Positions 7,477 to 16,015 of a stretch of DNA of 34,122 nt are shown in pieces. The notes under the pieces were generated by a model. That model was not told the DNA's origin. It ran no database searches and saw only the letters and a program-made list of their open reading frames with translations. Each line of letters starts with the position of its first letter. The stretch's first letter is position 1. This DNA is from Streptomyces muensis (lineage in GTDB: Bacteria > Actinomycetota > Actinomycetes > Streptomycetales > Streptomycetaceae). The stretch covers positions 1-34,122 of the forward strand of contig NZ_JAKEIP010000076.1 of assembly GCF_021474425.1 (NCBI RefSeq), in the 5' to 3' direction. Both the position numbers and the translations under genes were made by a program.

Positions 7477-8817
7477 CTACCCCAGCGCCTTGCCCGGCAA
7501 CTCGACCTTCGCTCCGAGCTCCACGAGCTTCTCCATGAAGTTCTCGTAGCCGCGGTTGATGAGGTCGATGCCGTGGACCCGGGACGTGCCCTGGGCGGCG
7601 AGGGCGGCGATGAGGTAGGAGAAGCCGCCGCGGAGGTCGGGGATGACCAGGTCGGCGCCCTGGAGCTTGGTCGGGCCGGAGACGACGGCGGAGTGCAGGA
7701 AGTTGCGCTGGCCGAAGCGGCAGTCGGAGCCGCCGAGGCACTCGCGGTAGAGCTGGATGTGGGCGCCCATCTGGTTCAGCGCGGACGTGAAGCCGAGGCG
7801 GGACTCGTAGACCGTCTCGTGGATGATGGACAGGCCCGTGGCCTGCGTCAGGGCGACCACCAGCGGCTGCTGCCAGTCCGTCTGGAAGCCCGGGTGCACG
7901 TCCGTTTCGAGGGCGATGGACTTCAACTGGCCACCGGGGTGCCAGAAACGGATGCCCTCGTCGTCGATCTCGAAGGCACCGCCCACCTTCCGGTAGGTGT
8001 TGAGGAACGTCATCATCGAGCGCTGCTGGGCGCCGCGGACGTAGATGTTGCCCTCGGTCGCCAGCGCCGCGGACGCCCAGGAGGCGGCCTCCAGGCGGTC
8101 CGGGAGGGCGCGGTGGGTGTAGCCGCCGAGGCTGTCCACACCGGTGACGCGGATGGTGCGGTCGGTATCCATCGCGATGATGGCGCCCATCTTCTGCAGG
8201 ACGCAGATGAGGTCCTCGATCTCCGGCTCCACGGCCGCGTTCGAGAGCTCGGTGACGCCTTCGGCGAGGACGGCCGTCAGCAGGACCTGCTCGGTCGCGC
8301 CCACGGACGGGTAGGGCAGCCGGATCTTCGTGCCGCGCAGCCGCTGCGGAGCCTCCAGGTACTGGCCGTCGGCGCGCTTCTCGATCGTCGCGCCGAACTG
8401 CCGCAGCACCTCGAAGTGGAAGTCGATGGGCCGGCCGCCGATGTCACAGCCGCCGAGACCCGGGATGAAGGCGTGCCCGAGGCGGTGCAGCAGCGGACCG
8501 CAGAGCAGGATCGGGATACGGCTCGAACCCGCGTGGGCATCGATGTCAGCGACGTTGGCGCTCTCCACGTGGGAGGGGTCCATCACCAGTTCGCCAGGTT
8601 CCTCACCCGGACGGACCGTCACCCCGTGCAACTGGAGCAGACCGCGTACGACCCGCACGTCACGGATGTCCGGCACGTTGCGCAGTCGACTTGGCGCGCT
8701 GCCCAGCAGGGCAGCCACCATGGCCTTCGGTACGAGGTTCTTCGCACCGCGGACACGGATCTCGCCCTCCAGCGGGGTTCCGCCGTGGACAAGCAGGACA
8801 TCGTCGTTGACGGTCAT
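7477..8817 (-). CDS. murA: UDP-N-acetylglucosamine 1-carboxyvinyltransferase MurA
   Basis: This 446-residue cytoplasmic enzyme transfers enolpyruvate from PEP to UDP-GlcNAc, the first committed step of peptidoglycan synthesis. It shows the RGAKNLVPKA motif with the substrate Lys (K26) and the active-site loop LGGCDIGGRPID with the catalytic Cys124. Cys at this site, unlike the Asp of mycobacteria, is the form that fosfomycin alkylates. The length is a little above the usual 420 residues. The gene reads leftward from a 244-bp spacer shared with the divergent yqgE-like gene and stops against the bidirectional terminator. Streptomyces usually carry two MurA paralogues; this is the one beside the HU gene. 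Identification is firm. Confidence 0.95.
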   Translation of the reverse strand: MTVNDDVLLVHGGTPLEGEIRVRGAKNLVPKAMVAALLGSAPSRLRNVPDIRDVRVVRGLLQLHGVTVRPGEEPGELVMDPSHVESANVADIDAHAGSSRIPILLCGPLLHRLGHAFIPGLGGCDIGGRPIDFHFEVLRQFGATIEKRADGQYLEAPQRLRGTKIRLPYPSVGATEQVLLTAVLAEGVTELSNAAVEPEIEDLICVLQKMGAIIAMDTDRTIRVTGVDSLGGYTHRALPDRLEAASWASAALATEGNIYVRGAQQRSMMTFLNTYRKVGGAFEIDDEGIRFWHPGGQLKSIALETDVHPGFQTDWQQPLVVALTQATGLSIIHETVYESRLGFTSALNQMGAHIQLYRECLGGSDCRFGQRNFLHSAVVSGPTKLQGADLVIPDLRGGFSYLIAALAAQGTSRVHGIDLINRGYENFMEKLVELGAKVELPGKALG

Positions 8818-9061
8818 GTATCTCGCGTTCCGATGAGTTGGGCAGGGGCCAGAAGGGAAAGGGTAATGGCCGCCGACCCCCCTTCAGTAAGCCCAAGGGC
8901 GGCTCAGGAACGTCATAGCTCTGTCACAACACGAACGGTTCTCCCTCGGGCACGAGCGGTCACCGCCCAGCCCGTGCGCCGGGCGGCGCTTCCGTCCGCC
9001 CTGAGCTGCGTTCACTCCCGAACCGGCATTGCCTCCCCACAGGAAGGGAAGATGCGGGATC

Positions 9062-9643
9062 ATGTCTGGCATGACCGAGGTGTCCTCGCTCACAGGGCGG
9101 TTGCTCGTGGCAACGCCCGCCCTGGCGGACCCGAACTTCGACCGTGCGGTGGTGCTCCTTCTCGACCACGACGAGGAGGGCTCCCTCGGTGTCGTCCTCA
9201 ACCGTCCGACCCCGGTGGACGTGGGCGACATCCTGGAGGGCTGGGCGGATCTCGCCGGTGAGCCCGGTGTCGTCTTCCAGGGCGGCCCGGTGTCCCTGGA
9301 CTCGGCACTCGGCGTCGCCGTCATCCCCGGCGACTCGAACGGCGAGAGCGCCCCGCTGGGCTGGCGCCGGGTGCACGGTGCGATCGGGCTCGTGGACCTG
9401 GAGGCGCCGCCGGAACTGCTCGCCTCGGCCGTCGGCTCCCTGCGGATCTTCGCCGGGTACGCCGGCTGGGGACCCGGCCAGCTGGAGGACGAGCTGGTGG
9501 AGGGCGCCTGGTACGTCGTCGAGTCCGAGCCCGGGGACGTCTCCTCGCCGTCGCCGGAAAGACTCTGGCGCGAGGTCCTGCGCCGACAGCGCAACGAGCT
9601 CGCGATGGTGGCCACGTACCCGGACGACCCTTCGCTCAACTGA
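9062..9643 (+). CDS. YqgE/AlgH family protein (UPF0301)
   Basis: This 193-residue protein has the family hallmarks: an N-terminal GRLLVATPALADPNFDRAV, then LLLDHDEEGSLGVVLNRPT, and a C-terminal IFAGYAGWGPGQLEDELVEGAW segment. The fold is known but the biochemical role is not settled; AlgH in pseudomonads has been linked to regulation of exopolysaccharide. ATG 9062 follows AGGAAGGGAAG by about 10 nt. ATG 9071 is also possible; the TTG at 9029 is unlikely. The stop overlaps an ATG of the next frame (TGATG at 9641-9645). Divergent from murA. Confidence 0.85.
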   Translation: MSGMTEVSSLTGRLLVATPALADPNFDRAVVLLLDHDEEGSLGVVLNRPTPVDVGDILEGWADLAGEPGVVFQGGPVSLDSALGVAVIPGDSNGESAPLGWRRVHGAIGLVDLEAPPELLASAVGSLRIFAGYAGWGPGQLEDELVEGAWYVVESEPGDVSSPSPERLWREVLRRQRNELAMVATYPDDPSLN

Positions 9644-9659
9644 TGCGTGTGAGCTTCAG

Positions 9660-9665
9660 TACTCT
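9660..9665 (+). promoter_or_regulatory. Possible -10 element for a leaderless transcript
   Basis: TACTCT ends 7 nt before the ATG at 9673. This places the expected transcription start on or next to the A of the start codon, as in leaderless Streptomyces mRNAs. No clear ribosome site precedes that ATG, which supports this reading. A -35 element is not obvious. Confidence 0.4.
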
Positions 9666-9672
9666 TGGCGGT

Positions 9673-9966
9673 ATGAGCACTCTCGAGCCCGAGCGCGGGA
9701 CTGGTACGGGGACCCTCGTCGAGCCCACGCCGCAGACTTCCCACGGCGACGGCGACCACGAGCGCTTCGCCCACTACGTCCAGAAGGACAAGATCATGGC
9801 GAGCGCCCTCGACGGGACCCCCGTCGTGGCGCTGTGCGGCAAGGTCTGGGTGCCCGGCCGCGACCCGAAGAAGTACCCGGTGTGTCCCATGTGCAAGGAG
9901 ATCTACGAGTCCATGGGCGCCGGCGGCGACGACAAGGGCAAGGGCAAGGGCGGCGACAAGAAGTAG
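9673..9966 (+). CDS. DUF3039 family protein
   Basis: This small acidic-to-basic protein of 97 residues is conserved in actinobacteria. It contains ALCGKVWVPGRDPKKYPVCPMCKEIYESM, with a C-x(n)-C-x2-C arrangement that suggests a small zinc site. The tail is Lys/Gly/Asp-rich and disordered. The function is unknown. Two starts are possible: ATG 9643, overlapping the upstream stop, or ATG 9673, which sits 7 nt after a TACTCT box and begins the conserved sequence (MSTLEPERG). I chose 9673. A very strong terminator follows 18 bp after the stop. Confidence 0.8.
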   Translation: MSTLEPERGTGTGTLVEPTPQTSHGDGDHERFAHYVQKDKIMASALDGTPVVALCGKVWVPGRDPKKYPVCPMCKEIYESMGAGGDDKGKGKGGDKK

Positions 9967-9984
9967 TCCCCCCGGTCTGAGGTC

Positions 9985-10032
9985 CGCGAAGGCCCCCGGG
10001 GCGCGTTTCGGCGCGCCCCGGGGGCCTTCGCG
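9985..10032. terminator. 21-bp perfect terminator hairpin
   Basis: Arms 9985-10005 and 10012-10032 are perfect complements over 21 bp with a 6-nt loop (TTTCGG). It closes the yqgE-like/DUF3039 unit and isolates the sugar-uptake operon downstream. Confidence 0.93.
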
Positions 10033-10040
10033 TGTCACGA

Positions 10041-10056
10041 AGTGGTTGAGACCTCT
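10041..10056. promoter_or_regulatory. DasR-responsive element (dre)-like operator
   Basis: AGTGGTTGAGACCTCT matches the dre consensus that I recall (A-G/C-TGGTCTAGACCA-G/C-T) at 13 of 16 positions, including TGGT and AGACC. It lies 95 bp before the binding-protein start, directly ahead of a sugar importer and hexosaminidase operon. DasR is the GntR-family repressor of GlcNAc and chitin-oligomer uptake in Streptomyces and is released by GlcN-6-P or GlcNAc-6-P. Confidence 0.6.
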
Positions 10057-10114
10057 TGTGGACATGTTCACGCAGTCCCTAGGCTCCGTTGCGTTGTGCA
10101 GAGCGAAACCGTCA

Positions 10115-10129
10115 TTGCATATGCTGCAA
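10115..10129. promoter_or_regulatory. Inverted repeat overlapping a likely -10 box
   Basis: TTGCA-TATGC-TGCAA is a perfect 5-bp inverted repeat. TATGCT (10120-10125) inside it fits a -10 hexamer and would start a leader of about 20 nt. A LacI-type or other local regulator could bind here in addition to DasR. Confidence 0.4.
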
Positions 10130-10151
10130 CGCACGCCCGGAGGACCGCTCC

Positions 10152-11444
10152 ATGAAGCTCGCCCCCAGACTCGCCGTACTGCTCACCGCCCTGGCCGTCA
10201 CCGCCTGCGCCCCGCAGACCTCCACCAACTCCTCCTCCGACAAGGACGACAAGACCGGAACCCTGCGGGTCTGGCTCTTCCAGGAGGTCGGCAACAAGCC
10301 GAAGGAGAAGGTCGTCGACTCCGTCGTCACCGCCTTCGAGAAGGCCCACGACGGCACGAAGGTCGACGTCGAGTACATCCCGGTCGAGACCCGCGCCCAG
10401 CGCGTCAAAGCCGCCTTCAACGACCCGGCCTCCGCGCCCGACGTCATGGAGTACGGCAACACCGACACCGCCGGCTATGTGAAGGACGGCGGACTCCTCG
10501 ACGTCACGAAGGAGTTCGGTGACTGGACCGAGTCGAAGGACACCGACCCCACCGCCAGGCAGTCCGTCACCGTGGCAGGCAAGGTCTACGGCGCCCCGTT
10601 CTACGTCGGCGTCCGCGCCCTGTACTACCGCACGGACGTCTTCGAGGAACTCGGCCTCGAAGTGCCGAGGACCATGGCCGAGTTGGCGACCACGGCCCGC
10701 GAGATCCGCGCCGCGAAGCCCGAGCTGTACGGGCTCGTGGTGGGCGGGGCGTACACCTACGGCGCGATGCCGTTCGTCTGGGCCAACGGCGGTGAACTCG
10801 CCACCGGCAAGGGCGACTCGTACACCTCCGCCATCGACAGCGCCGCCGCCCGCAAGGGCATCAAGGCGTACACGTCCCTCTTCGGCGACGACAACTGTCC
10901 CGCCGCCAAGTGCGCCGGCATGGGCGGCAACGACACGATCACCGCGTTCGCGGCCGGCAAGGCGGGGATGGCGATCGGCGGCGACTTCAGCCATGCGGCC
11001 GTGGAGGCCGGGAAGGTGAAGGGCAAGTACGCGGTCGTGCCGCTGCCAGGGGTGAAGGCCGGGTCCGTCGCGCCGGCGTTCGCCGGGGGCAACAACATCG
11101 GTGTCCTGAAGAGCACCTCGCACCGGACGCTGGCGGTTCAGCTGATGGAGCAGCTGGCCTCGAAGAAGACGCAGGCGTCGATGTTCGAGGCGATGGGGTT
11201 CCTGCCGACGTTCGGGGACGTGCGGGAGAAGGCGGCGGCGGAGAAGCCGTACGTGAAGCCGTTCGTCGAGACGCTGGCGTCCGGGACGAAGTTCGTGCCC
11301 GCGTCGCCCGCGTGGTCGGAGATCGACTCTTCTCTTGTGCTGCCGACGATGTTGCAGGAGGTCATCAGCGGTAAGAAGGATGTGGCCGGGGCCACGGGGG
11401 ATGCGGCGCGGAAGATGGATGAGGCGTTTGGCTCCGCCGGATGA
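10152..11444 (+). CDS. Sugar ABC transporter substrate-binding lipoprotein
   Basis: This 430-residue family-1 (MalE/UgpB-like) binding protein captures sugar outside the membrane. The signal peptide ends in a lipobox (AVTAC, lipidated Cys19), followed by a Ser/Lys/Asp-rich linker. The body shows TLRVWLFQE, VDVEYIPVETRAQRVKAAF and FAAGKAGMAIGGDFSH, typical of the family. ATG 10152 has GGAGGA 7 nt upstream. The stop overlaps the next start (ATGA). With the dre-like site and the hexosaminidase in the same operon, the likely cargo is an N-acetylglucosamine-containing oligosaccharide; that is inference. No ATPase gene is present, so the shared MsiK-type ATPase is probably used. Confidence 0.88.
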   Translation: MKLAPRLAVLLTALAVTACAPQTSTNSSSDKDDKTGTLRVWLFQEVGNKPKEKVVDSVVTAFEKAHDGTKVDVEYIPVETRAQRVKAAFNDPASAPDVMEYGNTDTAGYVKDGGLLDVTKEFGDWTESKDTDPTARQSVTVAGKVYGAPFYVGVRALYYRTDVFEELGLEVPRTMAELATTAREIRAAKPELYGLVVGGAYTYGAMPFVWANGGELATGKGDSYTSAIDSAAARKGIKAYTSLFGDDNCPAAKCAGMGGNDTITAFAAGKAGMAIGGDFSHAAVEAGKVKGKYAVVPLPGVKAGSVAPAFAGGNNIGVLKSTSHRTLAVQLMEQLASKKTQASMFEAMGFLPTFGDVREKAAAEKPYVKPFVETLASGTKFVPASPAWSEIDSSLVLPTMLQEVISGKKDVAGATGDAARKMDEAFGSAG

Positions 11445-12418
11445 TGCGGTCGCCTAGTAGCTCGGGGGTTGTGGAGCGTCGGCGGGTGCGGGTGGGTCGT
11501 GGCTTGTCGCGCAGTTCCCCGCGCCCCTATGGGCGTTCCCGTGGGCGGAGTCAAAAGGTTCCCTGGCTCTATCTCGCCCCCGCCCTTGTCCTTCTCGGCG
11601 GGCTGCTCGTCTATCCCATCTATCAGCTCGGGCTGATCTCGTTCTTCGAGTACACGCAGGCTCAGGTAAGCGGTGGGGAGCCCACGACCTTCCAGGGGTT
11701 CGGGAACTACGCGGAGCTGTTCTCGGACTCGCAGTTCTGGCAGGTGCTGCTCGCCACGGTCGTCTTCGCGGCGGCGTGTGTCGTGTCGACGCTCGCCGTC
11801 GGGTGTGCGCTCGCCGTACTGCTGACGCGCGTGCGGGCCGTGCCGCGGCTGGCGTTGATGCTGGCCGCGCTCGGAGCGTGGGCGACTCCCGCCATCACCG
11901 GGTCGACGGTGTGGTTGTTCCTGTTCGATCCGGACTTCGGGCCGCTGAACCGGCTGCTGGGGCTCGGGGACTACTCCTGGACGTACGGACGGCTCAGTGC
12001 CTTCTTTCTGGTGCTGCTCGAAGTGGTGTGGTGCTCCTTCCCGTTCGTGATGGTGACGGTGTACGCCGGGATCCGGGCCGTCCCGGCCGAGGTGCTGGAG
12101 GCCGCCGCGCTGGACGGGGCCTCGCAGTGGCGGATCTGGCGGTCGGTGCTGACGCCGATGCTGCGGCCGATCCTGGTGGTCGTCACCATCCAGTCGGTCA
12201 TCTGGGACTTCAAGGTCTTCACGCAGATCTATGTGATGACCAACGGCGGCGGCATCGCGGGCCAGAACCTCGTGCTGAACGTGTACGCCTATCAGAAGGC
12301 GTTCGCGTCCTCGCAGTACAGCCTCGGCTCGGCGATCGGCGTGGTGATGCTGCTGATCCTGCTGGCGGTGACGCTGGTGTATCTGCGGCTGCTGCGCAGG
12401 CAGGGGGAGGAGATATGA
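11441..12418 (+). CDS. Sugar ABC transporter permease (MalF-type)
   Basis: This 325-residue inner-membrane protein has about six membrane segments, starting at WLYLAPALVLLGGLLVYPIY. The cytoplasmic EAA loop for the ATPase reads EAAALDGASQWRIWRSVLTP. It begins at ATG 11441, overlapping the binding-protein stop, and ends overlapping the next start. The first 45 residues are Arg/Ser-rich and unlike a permease. Much of that stretch is encoded by a Streptomyces intergenic repeat (11478-11538), and no in-frame start exists between the repeat and the first membrane helix. It pairs with the next gene to form the channel. Confidence 0.88.
   Translation: MMRSPSSSGVVERRRVRVGRGLSRSSPRPYGRSRGRSQKVPWLYLAPALVLLGGLLVYPIYQLGLISFFEYTQAQVSGGEPTTFQGFGNYAELFSDSQFWQVLLATVVFAAACVVSTLAVGCALAVLLTRVRAVPRLALMLAALGAWATPAITGSTVWLFLFDPDFGPLNRLLGLGDYSWTYGRLSAFFLVLLEVVWCSFPFVMVTVYAGIRAVPAEVLEAAALDGASQWRIWRSVLTPMLRPILVVVTIQSVIWDFKVFTQIYVMTNGGGIAGQNLVLNVYAYQKAFASSQYSLGSAIGVVMLLILLAVTLVYLRLLRRQGEEI
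11478..11538. repeat. Streptomyces GC-rich dispersed repeat inside the permease gene
   Basis: The block containing GGCTTGTCGCGC, then CCCCGCGCCCCTATGGG, is a sequence I recognise as scattered through Streptomyces spacers. A related copy with the same GGCTTGTCGCGC and CCCCGCGCCCCTATGGG ends lies at 28450-28515. Here it is read through as codons of the permease N-terminus. Confidence 0.65.
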
Positions 12419-13257
12419 GGTCGGTGACATGGTTCCGGCGGCCCTGGCGGCTGTTCGCCGAGGCGTCCGCGCTGCTGATCGCCGTGGTGGTGGCGTTTCC
12501 GCTGTACTGGATGGTGCTCAGCGCCTTCAAACCGGCCGGGGAGATCGAGTCGAGCGAGCCACGGCCGTGGACGGCGGCGCCCTCCCTTGATTCCTTCCGG
12601 CGGGTCTTCGAGCAGAACGAATTCGGCCGGTACTTCCTCAACAGCCTTGTCGTCGCGTGCAGTGTCGTGATCGTCTCGGCGCTGATCGCGTTTCTCGCCG
12701 CGACCGCGGTGACACGATTCCGGTTCCGCTTCCGGACCACCCTGCTGATCATGTTTCTGGTGGCCCAGATGGTGCCGGTCGAGGCCCTGACGATCCCGCT
12801 GTTCTTCCTCATGCGGGACTTCGGTCAGCTGAACACGCTCGGGTCGCTGATCCTGCCGCACATCGCCTTCTCGCTGCCGTTCGCGATCTGGATGCTGCGG
12901 GGGTTTGTGAAGGCCGTTCCCGAGGCGTTGGAGGAAGCCGCGTACATCGACGGGGCGAGCCGGTCGCGATTCCTGTGGCAGATCCTTTTCCCGCTGGTCT
13001 TCCCCGGGCTCGTGGCCACCAGCGTTTTCTCCTTCATCTCCGCCTGGAACGACTTCCTGTTCGCCAAGTCCTTCATCATCAGCGACACCTCGCAGTCCAC
13101 CCTGCCGATGGCCCTGCTCGTCTTCTACAAGCCGGACGAGCCGGACTGGGGTGGTGTGATGGCGGCCTCCACGGTGATGACGATTCCGGTGCTGATCTTC
13201 TTCGTGCTCGTGCAGCGCCGGCTGGTGTCGGGGCTGGGCGGAGCGGTCAAGGACTGA
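12415..13257 (+). CDS. Sugar ABC transporter permease (MalG-type)
   Basis: This 280-residue membrane protein has six predicted helices, the first at SALLIAVVVAFPLYWMVLSAF. The EAA motif is EEAAYIDGASRSRFLWQILFPL. The ATG at 12415 overlaps the preceding stop (ATGA), so the two permeases are co-translated. It is the second half of the translocation channel for the binding protein at 10152. The hexosaminidase gene follows after 14 bp, which keeps uptake and hydrolysis in one transcript. Confidence 0.9.
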   Translation: MRSVTWFRRPWRLFAEASALLIAVVVAFPLYWMVLSAFKPAGEIESSEPRPWTAAPSLDSFRRVFEQNEFGRYFLNSLVVACSVVIVSALIAFLAATAVTRFRFRFRTTLLIMFLVAQMVPVEALTIPLFFLMRDFGQLNTLGSLILPHIAFSLPFAIWMLRGFVKAVPEALEEAAYIDGASRSRFLWQILFPLVFPGLVATSVFSFISAWNDFLFAKSFIISDTSQSTLPMALLVFYKPDEPDWGGVMAASTVMTIPVLIFFVLVQRRLVSGLGGAVKD

Positions 13258-13271
13258 AAGGCTGATCATTC

Positions 13272-14897
13272 ATGGACCTCATTCCGGCACCCCTCCAGGC
13301 GCAGTGGGCCGAGGGTTTCCACGAACTCGGCGACGGCTTCGGGATCGAGGCCGGGCCGGGCACCGAGGACACCGCGCGATGGCTGCGCGCGACGCTCGGC
13401 GCGGCGGCCGGGCTCGCGCTGCCGCCCAAGAGGGGGGACGAGTACGACGTCCTGCACCTGTCCGTCCGGCCCGGCCTCGACGCCGAGGCCTACCGCCTCG
13501 TCATCGCCCCTCATGGCGTCCACATCCAGGGCGGCTCGCCCGCCGGTGTCTTCTGGGGCGCCCAGACGCTGCGCCAGCTTCTCGGCCCCGACGCCTTCCG
13601 GCGCGCACCCCTTCCCGGCCGTACCTGGCGGCTGCCCCTGACGGAGATCCGGGACTCCCCCCGCTTCCGCTGGCGCGGCCTCATGCTCGACGTGGCCCGG
13701 CACTTCATGCCCAAGGACGGCGTCCTGCGCTACCTGGACCTGATGGCCGCCCACAAACTCAACGTCTTCCACTTCCATCTGACGGACGACCAGGGCTGGC
13801 GCGTCGAGATCAGGAAGTACCCGCGGCTCACCGAGGTCGGCTCCTGGCGGGTGCGCACGAAATTCGGCCATCGGGCCTCCCCGCTGTGGGAGGAGAAGCC
13901 GCACGGTGGCTACTACACCCAGGACGACATCCGCGAGATCGTCGCGTACGCCGCCGAGCGGCATATCACGGTCGTCCCCGAAATCGACGTACCCGGCCAC
14001 TCGCAGGCCGCCATCGCCGCGTATCCGGAACTCGGCAACACCGACGTCATCGCTGCATCCATTGCAGGGGGCACTCCCCTCTCCGTCTGGGACACCTGGG
14101 GCATCAGTCCGAACGTACTCGCTCCCACTGACAACACCCTGCGCTTCTACGAGGGGGTCTTCGAGGAAGTGCTGGAGCTGTTCCCCTCGGAGTTCGTTCA
14201 TGTCGGGGGTGACGAATGCCTCAAGGACCAGTGGCGGCAGTCGCCGACCGCACAGGAACGCATCAGGGAACTCGGACTGAAGGACGAGGACGAACTCCAG
14301 GCGTGGTTCATCGGCCACTTCGACAAGTGGCTGACCGCGCGCGGGCGCAGGCTCATCGGCTGGGACGAGATCCTGGAGGGCGGCCTCGCGGAAGGGGCGG
14401 CCGTGTCGTCCTGGCGCGGGTACGCGGGCGGGATCGCGGCGGCCCGCGCGGGCCACGACGTCGTCATGTGCCCCGAGCAGCAGGTGTACCTGGACCACCG
14501 TCAGGACCCGGGCGCCGACGAGCCGGTGCCGATCGGCTATGTGCGCACCCTGGAGGACGTCTACCGGTTCGAGCCGGTGCCACCGGAGTTGACGTCCGAC
14601 GAGGCCCGGCACGTGCTCGGTACGCAGGCCAACCTGTGGACCGAGGTGATGGAGGACCCCGCGCGCGTGGACTACCAGGCCTTCCCGCGCCTCGCCGCCT
14701 TCGCCGAGGTCGCCTGGAGCAGCCTGCCGGCCCCGGCGGAACGGGACTTCGCCGCCTTCGAGCGGCGGATGGCCGCCCACTACGGGCGACTTGACGCCCT
14801 GGGGGTCGCCTACCGTCCGCCGACGGGACCGCGGCCGTGGCAGCGGCGCCCCGGGGTCCTCGGCCGCCCGATCGACGGCCCACCCCCGAACAGGTAA
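13272..14897 (+). CDS. GH20 beta-N-acetylhexosaminidase
   Basis: This 541-residue glycoside hydrolase removes terminal beta-GlcNAc or GalNAc by substrate-assisted catalysis. An N-terminal GH20b-type domain (residues 1-125) precedes the barrel with RGLMLDVARHFMP, FHFHLTDDQGWRVEI, PEIDVPGHSQAAI and the catalytic pair Asp314-Glu315 in HVGGDECL. Later comes ANLWTEVMEDPARVDYQAFPRL. There is no signal peptide or lipobox, so it should act in the cytoplasm on imported oligosaccharides. It is the last gene of the dre-headed operon. ATG 13272 is preceded by GAAAGG. No clear terminator follows. Family is certain; the exact substrate is inference from context. Confidence 0.93.
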   Translation: MDLIPAPLQAQWAEGFHELGDGFGIEAGPGTEDTARWLRATLGAAAGLALPPKRGDEYDVLHLSVRPGLDAEAYRLVIAPHGVHIQGGSPAGVFWGAQTLRQLLGPDAFRRAPLPGRTWRLPLTEIRDSPRFRWRGLMLDVARHFMPKDGVLRYLDLMAAHKLNVFHFHLTDDQGWRVEIRKYPRLTEVGSWRVRTKFGHRASPLWEEKPHGGYYTQDDIREIVAYAAERHITVVPEIDVPGHSQAAIAAYPELGNTDVIAASIAGGTPLSVWDTWGISPNVLAPTDNTLRFYEGVFEEVLELFPSEFVHVGGDECLKDQWRQSPTAQERIRELGLKDEDELQAWFIGHFDKWLTARGRRLIGWDEILEGGLAEGAAVSSWRGYAGGIAAARAGHDVVMCPEQQVYLDHRQDPGADEPVPIGYVRTLEDVYRFEPVPPELTSDEARHVLGTQANLWTEVMEDPARVDYQAFPRLAAFAEVAWSSLPAPAERDFAAFERRMAAHYGRLDALGVAYRPPTGPRPWQRRPGVLGRPIDGPPPNR

Positions 14898-15121
14898 TTG
14901 AAAAAACCGGCAAGGGGTCACCGAAGAGTGTCAATCGGTAAACACCGGTGATGCCGTACGAAAACGGACCATCTCCCCGATGAGGTGGGCGAATGCCTCC
15001 TAGCGGACCCCTGTCCTCGGGTCCTGCGAAGATGTGCCAGAGTTGCCACGTCCGCCCTGTCAGCACGTACCGTACGGCAGCACAGGTGGGACCAGGTGGG
15101 GCAGCGGAAGGGGCAGCCGGT
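14898..15121. other. Spacer before the molybdenum-hydroxylase operon
   Basis: This 224-bp spacer contains an A-rich start (TTGAAAAAACC), an imperfect ATCGGT/ACCGGT inverted repeat at about 14935-14950, and GGAAGGGG (15106-15113), which is the ribosome site for TTG 15122. The frame is open back to 14993 but that part lacks family similarity. No RNA gene was recognised. Confidence 0.4.
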
Positions 15122-16015
15122 TTGACCACGAGCGCACCGCAGGCGGCGCAGGCCGTCACGCTGCCGACGACGCTGGACGAGGCAGTGGCGGCACTGGCCG
15201 CCATGCCCGCCGCAGTGCCGGTCGCGGGCGGCACCGACCTCATGGCCGCCGTCAACTCCGGGCAGCTCAGGCCCGCCGCCCTGGTCGGCCTCGGCAAGAT
15301 CAGCGAGATCCGCGGCTGGCAGTACCAGGACGGTCACGCCCTGCTGGGCGCGGGCCTCACGCACGCGCGTATGGGCCGCCCCGACTTCGCCGCCCTGATC
15401 CCGGCGCTCGCGGCCGCCGCCCGCGCCGCGGGCCCGCCGCAGATCCGCAACGCGGGCACCCTGGGCGGCAACATCGCCTCGGCGTCCCCGACCGGTGACG
15501 CGCTCCCGGTCCTCGCCGCCCTCGAAGCGACCCTGATCATCGCGGGCCCGGGCGGAGCCCGCCGGGAGATCCCGGTGTCGCACCTGCTGGCCGGCATGGA
15601 CATGCTGCGGGCCGGCGAACTCATCGGCTACGTGCGCGTGCCGCTGCTGCACGCCCCGCAGGTCTTCCTCAAGGCCACCGGCCGCACCGGCCCGGGGCGC
15701 GCCATGGCGTCCGTCGCGGTCGTGCTCGACCCGGCCCGGCGTGGCATCAGGTGCGCCGTGGGCGCCATAGCGCCGATGCCGCTGCGGCCGCTGGACGCCG
15801 AGCACTGGGTCGCCCAGCTGATCGACTGGGACAACAACCGCGCGATCGTCCCCGAGGCCCTGAACGCCTTCGGGGAGTACGTCGCCGCGGCCTGCATCCC
15901 GGACCCGGCCCCGGCCGAGGACGGCTCCGTACCGCAGCATCCGCCCGCCGTACTGCACCTGCGGCGCACCGTCGCCGCGCTGGCCCGACGAGCACTGGGG
16001 AGGGCGCTGTCGTGA
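15122..16015 (+). CDS. FAD-binding subunit of a xanthine-dehydrogenase-type complex
   Basis: This 297-residue protein is the flavin subunit of a molybdenum-hydroxylase complex, passing electrons between iron-sulfur clusters and an acceptor. It shows the FAD-binding VAGGTDLMAAVNSGQLRP and IRNAGTLGGNIASASPTGD motifs, followed by the CO-dehydrogenase flavoprotein C-terminal domain. TTG 15122 is chosen because GGAAGGGG lies 8 nt upstream and the conserved sequence begins shortly after; an ATG at 14993 would add 43 unrelated residues. The stop overlaps the GTG of the iron-sulfur subunit. The flavin motifs look intact, in contrast to the degenerate large subunit. Confidence 0.87.
   Translation: MTTSAPQAAQAVTLPTTLDEAVAALAAMPAAVPVAGGTDLMAAVNSGQLRPAALVGLGKISEIRGWQYQDGHALLGAGLTHARMGRPDFAALIPALAAAARAAGPPQIRNAGTLGGNIASASPTGDALPVLAALEATLIIAGPGGARREIPVSHLLAGMDMLRAGELIGYVRVPLLHAPQVFLKATGRTGPGRAMASVAVVLDPARRGIRCAVGAIAPMPLRPLDAEHWVAQLIDWDNNRAIVPEALNAFGEYVAAACIPDPAPAEDGSVPQHPPAVLHLRRTVAALARRALGRALS

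Noticed and set aside
9029..9061. TTG start for the YqgE-like protein
   Set aside because: Family sequence begins at the ATG codons 9062/9071, and the ribosome site lies just before them.
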